This document shows positions 1-5,305 of a stretch of 5,305 nt of DNA, piece by piece; positions within the stretch are counted from its first letter, which is position 1; every line of letters begins with the position of its first letter. Position numbers and translations under genes: made by a program. The DNA is taken from NCBI GenBank assembly GCA_035691285.1, contig DASSJI010000300.1, positions 1-5,305 on the forward strand, in the 5' to 3' direction. This stretch comes from DATFEN01 sp035691285. Its GTDB lineage: Bacteria; Acidobacteriota; Vicinamibacteria; Fen-336. A model generated the notes under the pieces. That model had not been told where the DNA came from. It ran no database searches and saw only the letters and a program-made list of their open reading frames with translations.

Positions 1-17
1 GGTCTGCGCTCGTCTCG

Positions 18-2381
18 ATGACGCCGACACCCGCGATTGCGCTGTGCCTGCTGACCTCGGTACTAGTGTGGGTCGCGCCATCCATTGACGCTCGGGCTTC
101 GAAGGCTGGCGAAGCGACCGATCCCGCACGAATCGAAGCCCTTCTGCTCAATGGCGGGGGCACACCCGCGGGGAACTACCAGTCGCACCTGATGCACGTC
201 CGGATGCTGGTGGACATCCTGCGCGCAGCGGGGGTGTCGGAGAGGCGGCTCACGATCCTGTCGGGGGACGGGCCGGACCCGACGGCTGACGTTGCCCTTC
301 GGGAGGTGCAGCCGGAAGAGGACTTCTGGCTGGTGACGGGGACACGTCTGGAGCAGCCGTTTCGGACGCCGATCACGTACGAGAGCACTCGCGTGGCCGG
401 AGCCGCGCTCAAGGCGGCGACGCGAGCAGAGCTGGATCGATGGTTCGCGAGCGTCGGCACGAGGCTGAAGCCGGGCGACACGCTGCTTCTCTACGTCACG
501 GACCACGGCACCAAGAACGCCCAGGACACCCGCAACAACCGCATCACGCTCTGGGGAAAGGGCGAGGGCCTGTCGGTGGGAGAGCTGCGGGCGCTCCTGG
601 CCGGGCTCGACCGGCGGGTGCGGGTCGTGATGCTGATGTCGCAATGCTACTCGGGCTCGTTCGCGAACGCGGCGTGGCGCGAGGGAGCCTCCCTTCCTTC
701 CGGGAACGCGTGCGGCTATTTCTCGACGACCGCGGAGCGGCCCGCCTACGGCTGCTACCCGGAGGTGCGGGACCTGGACAACCTTGGGCACTCGTTCGAC
801 TTCCTCCAGGAGCTGGGCCAGTCCGGAAGCTTGAGAGGCGGCCACCTGAAGGTGCTCGAGGAGGACGCGACGCCCGACGCGCCCCTGCGCACGTCCGACT
901 TCTTCCTCGAGGATCTGCTGCGGAGGCGCGCTGACGCCGAGGGCAAGGCTTTCGAGACGCTCGTCGACGGGCTGTTGAAGCAGGCCTGGCGGCGCAAGGG
1001 CGCCTGGGAGCCCGAGATTCGACTGCTCGACGCCGTGGGGCGGAGCTTCGGGGTGTTCAGCCCGCGGTGGCTTGCCGAGATCCAGGACCAGGCGGCGCGC
1101 CTGCCCCAGGTCGGCGACCAGCTCGACACCCACGCGAAGGCGTGGAAGACGACACTGGGCGACGCCAACCGCGCCAACCTCGAGCGCTTCCTGGCCAAGC
1201 AGCCGGCCTGGGCCGAGCAGGTGAGCGATCGGGCGCTGCGCGAAGGGGGATCCTCGGCGCGCGAGCTGGCGGGCACGTTCCTCTACGACCTCGGCGAATA
1301 CACGCGCGGCGACACCTGGATGGAAGGGCGGCTCTCCGCCCTGCGCGGCAGGGCAGAGACGGCCCGGGCGCTCGCCTATCGTATGGAGGTGCGGCTCGGG
1401 GTCGTGCTGCGGATGCGGGCGATCCTGGTCACGATCGCCGGGCGCGAGTATCTCTCGCGCGGCGGGACGGCCGACGAGCGCGCGGCCTACGAGTCGCTCC
1501 TCGAGTGCGAGTCCCTGAGCCTTCCGCTCTCGGAGCCGGTGCCCGGGATGCAGTCACCCGACCGGCCAGCGTTCCCGCCGCTCGAGGCCGACCTGATCGC
1601 GGCGCGCGAGGTGCTCCCGGCGTGGCTGGGGATCCGCTTCGGGGAGGTGCCGGCGCCCCTGCGCAAGGCCCAGGGCCTGACGCCAGGCGTATCGATGGTG
1701 ACGGCCGTGTACCCCGACTCGCCCGCGGAGGAGGCGGACCTTCAGGTGGCGGACGTGATCCTGGGGCCGCCCGAGGCGCGCTTCGAGGATCCCCGGCAGA
1801 TCCGCGAGTGGACGATGCTGGCGACGGTGGATCAGCCGGCGCCGCTGGCCGTGCTGCGCGGGGGCGAGCGGATGGAGGTGACGATCGTCCCGAAGCCGTA
1901 CCCGATGAAGTGGCCCGACCTTCCGGGGCCGCCGCGCGTGTCGAACGCCGCGCCGGCCTGGAGGCCGCTGCAGCTCACGGCCTACCGCGGCGAGCTGCCC
2001 GCGGACTTGCGCGGCAGCGGCCCGCACCTTCTCTACTTCTGGGCCACGTGGTGCGGCCCTTGCAAGGCGGCGCTGCCGGAGCTGCTGGCTTTCCAGCGGC
2101 AGCGCAACACTCCCGTCGTCGCCATCACCGACGAGCCGGCTGGGACGCTCGACACCTTCTTCGGAACGTTCGACCAGCGGTTCCCGGACCTCGTGGCCAC
2201 GGACGAGCTGCGCCGGTCGTTCCTGGCCTACGGCGTGAGCGGCACGCCCACGTTCGTGGTGGTGGACGGGGACGGCGTCATCCGGTCGTACTCCGTCGGG
2301 TACACGCCGGCGAAGGGCCTCGGGATCGAGGGATGGGCGTGGTCCGAGAGGCCGACGGCTCGGGGGCCGGGCAGCCGATAG
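18..2381 (+). CDS. Exported caspase-like (clan CD) peptidase with PDZ and C-terminal thioredoxin domains
   Basis: Predicted 787-residue multidomain protein, probably acting outside the cytoplasm. Residues 5-20 form a hydrophobic segment resembling a signal peptide. Residues about 36-300 look like a clan CD cysteine peptidase: a beta-strand runs into LYVTDHGT (His163), and a second strand runs into VVMLMSQCYSGSF (Cys210), giving the expected His-Cys dyad order and spacing. Residues about 300-530 are helix-rich with no domain I recognise. Residues about 537-626 resemble a PDZ domain (LGIRF start, then SPAEEADLQVADVILG). Residues about 650-775 are a TlpA/ResA-like thioredoxin fold with WCGPC (Cys679, Cys682) and a cis-proline motif SGTPTF (Pro744). 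The family predicts cleavage of an unknown protein plus disulfide reduction or exchange. The frame is open to the window's left edge, the leader has no basic residues before its hydrophobic stretch, and no Shine-Dalgarno precedes 18, so the true start may lie upstream. Domain calls are firm for thioredoxin, good for the dyad and PDZ; substrate is unknown. Confidence 0.85.
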   Translation: MTPTPAIALCLLTSVLVWVAPSIDARASKAGEATDPARIEALLLNGGGTPAGNYQSHLMHVRMLVDILRAAGVSERRLTILSGDGPDPTADVALREVQPEEDFWLVTGTRLEQPFRTPITYESTRVAGAALKAATRAELDRWFASVGTRLKPGDTLLLYVTDHGTKNAQDTRNNRITLWGKGEGLSVGELRALLAGLDRRVRVVMLMSQCYSGSFANAAWREGASLPSGNACGYFSTTAERPAYGCYPEVRDLDNLGHSFDFLQELGQSGSLRGGHLKVLEEDATPDAPLRTSDFFLEDLLRRRADAEGKAFETLVDGLLKQAWRRKGAWEPEIRLLDAVGRSFGVFSPRWLAEIQDQAARLPQVGDQLDTHAKAWKTTLGDANRANLERFLAKQPAWAEQVSDRALREGGSSARELAGTFLYDLGEYTRGDTWMEGRLSALRGRAETARALAYRMEVRLGVVLRMRAILVTIAGREYLSRGGTADERAAYESLLECESLSLPLSEPVPGMQSPDRPAFPPLEADLIAAREVLPAWLGIRFGEVPAPLRKAQGLTPGVSMVTAVYPDSPAEEADLQVADVILGPPEARFEDPRQIREWTMLATVDQPAPLAVLRGGERMEVTIVPKPYPMKWPDLPGPPRVSNAAPAWRPLQLTAYRGELPADLRGSGPHLLYFWATWCGPCKAALPELLAFQRQRNTPVVAITDEPAGTLDTFFGTFDQRFPDLVATDELRRSFLAYGVSGTPTFVVVDGDGVIRSYSVGYTPAKGLGIEGWAWSERPTARGPGSR

Positions 2382-2383
2382 CC

Positions 2384-2409
2384 GGCCGAGCGATGTTCGA
2401 ATCGCGGCC
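2384..2409 (+). other. Inverted repeat just after the first gene's stop
   Basis: GGCC, a 2-base bulge and GCGAT (2384-2394) are complementary to ATCGC and GGCC (2401-2409), with a 6-base loop GTTCGA. It starts 3 bases after the TAG stop. No run of T follows, so it is not a standard intrinsic terminator. It could slow polymerase or protect the 3' end of the mRNA. In DNA this GC-rich, such a repeat can also arise by chance. Confidence 0.35.
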
Positions 2410-2411
2410 AG

Positions 2412-2430
2412 GCAGCGGATGCCGCGCTGC
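2412..2430 (+). other. Short inverted repeat in the intergenic gap
   Basis: GCAGCG (2412-2417) is a perfect reverse complement of CGCTGC (2425-2430), with a 7-base loop. It sits between two other inverted repeats in the same gap and has no T tract after it. Function is unknown. It weakens the case for translation starting at the ATG at 2419, which lies in its loop. Confidence 0.3.
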
Positions 2431-2431
2431 G

Positions 2432-2470
2432 GCTGGGGTTTCAGCCCCTCCCTCGAGGCTGAGTCCCAGC
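2432..2470 (+). other. Two-part 12-bp stem-loop upstream of the nucleotidyltransferase gene
   Basis: The outer stem is GCTGGG (2432-2437) with CCCAGC (2465-2470), and the inner stem is TCAGCC (2441-2446) with GGCTGA (2457-2462). They are separated by a small 3-by-2 internal loop and closed by a 10-base loop that carries CTCGAG at its right edge. This is the most extended RNA structure seen in the gap. It lacks a downstream U tract. It might be a factor-independent pause or terminator variant, a leader element of the next gene, or chance structure in GC-rich DNA. Confidence 0.4.
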
Positions 2471-2512
2471 GGAGCACCCAGCGGCAGAATGGGAGCGGCA
2501 TACAATGGCCGC

Positions 2513-2516
2513 GGAG
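2513..2516 (+). promoter_or_regulatory. Candidate ribosome binding site for the GTG start at 2524
   Basis: GGAG lies 7 bases before GTG 2524, a normal Shine-Dalgarno spacing. The alternative starts, ATG 2419 and ATG 2560, have only weak purine matches upstream. This is the main reason for placing the start of the next gene at 2524. Confidence 0.4.
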
Positions 2517-2523
2517 CAGGAGC

Positions 2524-3150
2524 GTGGCTCACTCGAACGCCGCCGGCCTGGACCGCCGCATGGACGCGCTCCTCGCCGAGGCGCAGGAGTACTTCATGGG
2601 CGAAGGTGGAGTCCATCGCGCGGCGGCCCAGATCGCCCAGCGTCTCTCCGACTCAGGGATCGAATACGCGATCGCCGGCGCGATCGCGCTCGGCGAGCAC
2701 GGGCTGAAGCGGCTGACGGTCGAGGTGGACATCCTGATCACCCGGGATGGCCTCGCGCGCTTCAAGGCGGAGTGGCTTGGCCGTGGCTACGTCGAGGTCC
2801 GAGCCGGTGGCAAGCCTGTCCGCGATACGGCCAACGACGTCAGGATCGACTTCCTCGTCGCGGGAGACTTCCCGGGAGACGGGAAGCCGAAGCCGGTGGC
2901 GTTCCCGGACCCAGGTACGGCGTCGGTCCAAGGCGAGAAGTACAGGGTGGTCTCGCGCGCCCGCCTCATCGAGATGAAGCTGGCCTCGGGCATGACCGCG
3001 CCGCACCGCCTGCACGATCTCGCCGACGTTCTCCGGCTCGTTCGACAGGCGGGGATCCCCCGCGACTTCAGCTCGCAGCTCGATCCCTACGTGCGGGAGA
3101 AGTTCCTGGAGCTGTGGCTCGCGGCCCAGCACCCCGACGACGACTACTGA
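2524..3150 (+). CDS. Nucleotidyltransferase-fold protein, stand-alone type
   Basis: Predicted 208-residue cytoplasmic protein with no signal peptide. It resembles stand-alone nucleotidyltransferase-fold proteins related to the AbiEii/MNT superfamily, which as a class transfer nucleotides to protein, RNA or small-molecule targets. From the GTG start, the fold begins near residue 30 with a helix and the strand IEYAIAGAIALGEHG. VEVDILI supplies carboxylates Glu67 and Asp69, and VRIDFLV supplies Asp109. The C-terminal part (LIEMKLASGM, then HRLHDLADVLRLVRQAGIP and LDPYVREKFLELW) matches my memory of a family common in environmental bacteria. Two departures are visible: the usual Gly-Ser/Gly-Gly is Gly-Ala, and the first Asp of the D-x-D pair is Glu. 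Activity is therefore uncertain. The frame is open back to ATG 2419 (243 residues), but that extension is low in complexity and crosses the stem-loop. ATG 2560 (196 residues) is also possible. No partner antitoxin or toxin gene is evident beside it. Fold confident; substrate unknown. Confidence 0.75.
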   Translation: MAHSNAAGLDRRMDALLAEAQEYFMGEGGVHRAAAQIAQRLSDSGIEYAIAGAIALGEHGLKRLTVEVDILITRDGLARFKAEWLGRGYVEVRAGGKPVRDTANDVRIDFLVAGDFPGDGKPKPVAFPDPGTASVQGEKYRVVSRARLIEMKLASGMTAPHRLHDLADVLRLVRQAGIPRDFSSQLDPYVREKFLELWLAAQHPDDDY

Positions 3151-3193
3151 ACGCGGTCGAGGCGATCACTCCTCATGACACCACCCTGCCATC

Positions 3194-3262
3194 ATGATCG
3201 AGCACCTCGCAGACGTGGAGGTGGCCCAGGCGCTGCGCCGGTACGTCGAGCTGGTCCGTTGA
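3194..3262 (+). CDS. Possible 22-residue leader ORF overlapping the protease start
   Basis: ATG 3194 opens a 22-codon frame reading MIEHLADVEVAQALRRYVEL and two more residues, ending at TGA 3260-3262. About 19 of the 21 codons after ATG end in G or C, as in the real genes here. The protease frame over the same bases is A/T-rich at third positions, so coding bias favours this small frame up to about 3258. The stop overlaps the TTG start of the protease as TTGA, the geometry of translational coupling. Against it: no Shine-Dalgarno is visible before 3194 and the peptide is very short. An in-frame stop at 3176-3178 prevents extension upstream. It could be a coupling leader peptide, a decayed gene end (it faintly resembles the helical tail of the preceding protein) or chance. 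Confidence 0.35.
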   Translation: MIEHLADVEVAQALRRYVELVR

Positions 3263-4881
3263 GGCGTTCGGCCTCGCTCCTGGCGGCGGGCGCCCTTGTC
3301 CTGTCCACGAGCCTGCGGGCCGACGAGCGGCCAGCCACCTCGGACGCCACCGCCTTCCTCCGCGTCCGCGGCGACGTCCGCCTCGAGCAGCTCAAGGGCT
3401 GGAAGCAGGCGACCGAGAAGGCCGACGTGGAGGTCGCGCTGGGAACCGGCTTCTTCGTCACGCCGAGCGGGTACCTGGTGACGAACCGGCACGTGGTGGA
3501 CGGGGCGAGCATGTCGGGAGCGGTGAAGGACGGCCAGCTCGTCGTGAGCGTGACGGGGATCGACGCGATCGTGAAGGGTCCCGATGGCAAGGAGAGCCTT
3601 CCCGCCGCGGTCGCGGCGATGGATGCGGAGCACGACCTGGCGCTCCTGTTCGTCACGTCAGGCCAGTTGCGGCCGTACGTCCCGCTGGGGGACTCGGATG
3701 CGCTCGTCGCGGGCCAGCCGCTGACCGCCTGGGGCTTTCCGATGGGACGGATCGTCGAGGTCGGCCGCGAGACGTCGAGCTCGGTCGTCCCCGACGTCGC
3801 GGCGAGCGCCGGGACGCTGAACGCCGTGAGGCGGGACGACGAGGAGGATGCGCGTTACCTCCAGACCGATGCGGCGCTCAACCCCGGCAACAGCGGCGGG
3901 CCGCTGGTGGACGAGGACGGCTACGCCATGGGCGTCGTGCGGATGAAGCTCAGGCATGGCACGGCCATCGGCTTCGGCATCCCCATCAACCTGGTCAAGG
4001 ACTTCCTGGAGTCGAACGGGCTCGCGGACCAGCTCCCGCGCCGCTACCGGCTCGGCGCGCTGGACAGCGTCGGGTGGAAGGGCCTGGCGCTGCAGGCTGC
4101 CGAAGGGCTCGCCGATGCCTGGCCCGGGCGAACCCGCTGGGAGTCGCCGGAGGAGGCCGGCGGCGTTCGCCTGCGCGTCGACCGTGTCGTCTCGCCGATG
4201 GCTCTCGAGGAGCTGGCGGACGCGCTGCTGTCGGGCGAGGTCCTGGACGGAGTCAGCGCCGCACGCCGGGTCGCCTGGGAGCCGAGCGAGCGGCCGGCTC
4301 AGGCGCCGCGGATGATCACGGGTTCGGCGCGGGCCGTGGACCGGGACATGGACGTGGAGTTCGCCGTGATGGGCCTCGGCAAGGAGAGGCTGCTGGCGCG
4401 TTACACGGGGCCGGCCGACGTGGTCGCGTACAACCGGTCGGTCGTGCGGCGCTCGCTCGGCAGCCTGTCCGCCGAGCGGCTGATCGCGCAGGCCGTCACG
4501 GCCCCGCTGGAGGCCGTGTTCGAGCCGGTGCCGCTCGCGAGTGCCGGGACGCTGCGCGTGCCGATGCCCGTGGGCTGGACGCGCGAGCCGGCGCTGGAGG
4601 CCCAGCCGAGGGACCTGCCAGCTCCGGACGCCGTGCTCTCGGCCTCGCCGCCGGGGGACTTCAGCGTGACGCTCCGGGCCCTCTGGTGGCGCCGCATGGG
4701 CAGCGTTTCCAGTCCGTACCGCCGCGAGACCAGTCTGCTGGGGACGGTCTACGTGGAGACCGGAGTCTTCAGGCCCGTCGGTGGAGGTGTGCTGCTCCTC
4801 GAGGCTCGCGCGCCCCGCGAGAAGGCTCCCCTCGTCGCGACGCTCTTCGACGAGTGGACGACGCAGAGCGCGTTGCACTGA
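3259..4881 (+). CDS. Exported trypsin-like serine protease (S1C/HtrA-type) with long C-terminal extension
   Basis: Predicted 540-residue exported serine endopeptidase. I place the start at TTG 3259 because it gives a clean signal peptide: basic Arg-Arg at residues 2-3, a hydrophobic core at 6-16 and a likely cleavage after SLRA at residue 21. Codon bias also becomes gene-like only from there. The longer frame from ATG 3175 adds an unlikely Arg/Pro/Gly-rich head. Residues about 55-250 are the protease. His78 lies in TNRHVV, Asp126 in EHDLALL and Ser212 in NPGNSGGPL, so the triad is complete; IGFGIPINLVKDFL closes the domain as in HtrA/DegP relatives. No PDZ domain follows. Residues about 260-540 are unassigned. 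Two parts (about 300-405 and 428-535) each end in a strand-rich stretch and could be paired PsbP/DcrB-like folds, which is speculative. It probably degrades or processes envelope proteins. The stop is 2 bases before argD, suggesting one transcript. Confidence 0.85.
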   Translation: MRRSASLLAAGALVLSTSLRADERPATSDATAFLRVRGDVRLEQLKGWKQATEKADVEVALGTGFFVTPSGYLVTNRHVVDGASMSGAVKDGQLVVSVTGIDAIVKGPDGKESLPAAVAAMDAEHDLALLFVTSGQLRPYVPLGDSDALVAGQPLTAWGFPMGRIVEVGRETSSSVVPDVAASAGTLNAVRRDDEEDARYLQTDAALNPGNSGGPLVDEDGYAMGVVRMKLRHGTAIGFGIPINLVKDFLESNGLADQLPRRYRLGALDSVGWKGLALQAAEGLADAWPGRTRWESPEEAGGVRLRVDRVVSPMALEELADALLSGEVLDGVSAARRVAWEPSERPAQAPRMITGSARAVDRDMDVEFAVMGLGKERLLARYTGPADVVAYNRSVVRRSLGSLSAERLIAQAVTAPLEAVFEPVPLASAGTLRVPMPVGWTREPALEAQPRDLPAPDAVLSASPPGDFSVTLRALWWRRMGSVSSPYRRETSLLGTVYVETGVFRPVGGGVLLLEARAPREKAPLVATLFDEWTTQSALH

Positions 4882-4883
4882 CG

Positions 4884-5305
4884 ATGAGCTCCCTGCTCCC
4901 GGTCTACGAGCGCGACCTGACCCTCGTGCGAGGCAAGGGCGCGCGGCTCTTCGATTCGAGCGGCCGCTCCTACCTCGACTTCGCGGCCGGGATCGGTGTC
5001 AACGGGCTCGGGTACGGCGACGCGAAGGTGCTGGCCGCGATCAGGCGCCAGGCCGCCGCGCTGATCCACGCCAGCAACCTGTTCCACAACGAGCCGGCCT
5101 CGGCGCTGGCGGAGAGGCTGTCCGCCGTGAGCTTCCCGTCGCGGGTCTTCTTCTGCAACTCCGGCGCCGAGGCTTGCGAAGCGGCGATGAAGTTCGCGCG
5201 GAAGATCGGGAGGGAGTCGGGCCGCAGCGAGTTCCTGTGCTTCGAGGGCGCGTTCCACGGCCGCACCTTCGGCGCGCTCTCGGCCACCTGGAAGGAGGCC
5301 TACCG
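4884..5305 (+). CDS. argD: Acetylornithine aminotransferase, 5' part (runs off window)
   Basis: The first 140 codons of a class III, PLP-dependent aminotransferase are present; the usual length is near 400 residues, so about a third is visible. ArgD converts N-acetylglutamate semialdehyde and glutamate to N-acetylornithine and 2-oxoglutarate in cytoplasmic arginine synthesis, and often also serves in lysine synthesis. Visible family marks are GKGARLFDSSGRSYLDFAAG (residues 17-36), the substrate-side segment HASNLFHNEP (62-71), the PLP phosphate-binding FFCNSGAEA (89-97) and FHGRTFGALSAT (124-135). The PLP lysine lies beyond the edge. Residue 98 is Cys where many ArgD proteins have Asn. ATG 4884 follows the protease stop by 2 bases with no clear Shine-Dalgarno, so translation may be coupled to the protease gene. 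Other class III members such as ornithine or succinylornithine aminotransferase cannot be fully excluded from this fragment, but the motifs fit ArgD best. Confidence 0.85.
   Translation, partial: MSSLLPVYERDLTLVRGKGARLFDSSGRSYLDFAAGIGVNGLGYGDAKVLAAIRRQAAALIHASNLFHNEPASALAERLSAVSFPSRVFFCNSGAEACEAAMKFARKIGRESGRSEFLCFEGAFHGRTFGALSATWKEAY

Noticed and set aside
33..50. Cys10 after a hydrophobic stretch as a possible lipoprotein attachment site
   Set aside because: The residue before Cys is Leu, which does not fit the lipobox rule of a small residue there, and the stretch before it is too short.
63..1133. Long reverse-strand open frame of 356 codons opposite the caspase-like gene
   Set aside because: Its product is rich in Arg, Pro and His with no recognisable motif, and the + strand carries clear domains; it is a shadow caused by high G/C at third codon positions.
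2395..2403. GTTCGAATC resembles the T-loop of a tRNA, hinting at a tRNA 3' end or an attachment site
   Set aside because: The flanking bases do not form a T-stem, no CCA falls at the right distance, and the upstream bases are the end of a protein gene, with no anticodon or D arm.
1067..2707. 546-codon + strand frame overlapping the first gene and running into the next
   Set aside because: The Arg/Gly/Ala-rich translation has no domains, while the overlapping frame encodes PDZ and thioredoxin motifs.
2524..3150. AbiE-like toxin-antitoxin or abortive infection module
   Set aside because: No antitoxin-like partner gene lies beside the nucleotidyltransferase gene, and its C-terminal half fits the stand-alone family better.
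2505..3197. 230-codon frame from ATG 2505 preceded by GGGAG
   Set aside because: Despite a fair ribosome binding site, the translation is Arg/Pro-rich noise, and the nucleotidyltransferase motifs lie in another frame across the same bases.
3658..4878. 406-codon reverse-strand open frame opposite the serine protease
   Set aside because: It is rich in His, Arg and Pro with no motif; the intact catalytic triad on the + strand identifies the real gene.

Overview
The window is a GC-rich, densely coded stretch with every supported gene on the + strand. Codon third positions are strongly G/C, so most long reverse-strand open frames are shadows. The base composition, the ArgD-type sequence and a secreted caspase-like/PDZ/thioredoxin protein suggest a high-GC soil-type lineage such as Acidobacteriota, Gemmatimonadota or Myxococcota. 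This is inferred from general family resemblance, and no marker gene here fixes the taxon.

Layout: (1) 18-2381 encodes a large, probably exported protein. It joins a clan CD (caspase/legumain-like) cysteine peptidase domain, a helical middle part, a PDZ domain and a C-terminal TlpA-like thioredoxin domain with a WCGPC active site. (2) 2382-2523 is a 142-base gap with several inverted repeats, the largest at 2432-2470. (3) About 2524-3150 encodes a nucleotidyltransferase-fold protein of the stand-alone type, with an altered metal-binding motif. (4) 3194-3262 is a possible 22-residue ORF whose stop overlaps the next start. (5) 3259-4881 encodes an exported trypsin-like (S1C, HtrA-type) serine protease. 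It has an intact His/Asp/Ser triad, no PDZ domain and a long C-terminal extension of unknown role. (6) 4884 to the window edge is the start of argD, acetylornithine aminotransferase, only 2 bases after the protease stop.

How the genes relate: two exported peptidases of unrelated mechanism lie about 0.9 kb apart, separated by a cytoplasmic nucleotidyltransferase-like gene. The second peptidase appears co-transcribed with an arginine biosynthesis gene. Nothing proves a common pathway. The most unusual item is the three-domain caspase-like/PDZ/thioredoxin fusion. No rRNA, tRNA, CRISPR array or insertion sequence was seen.
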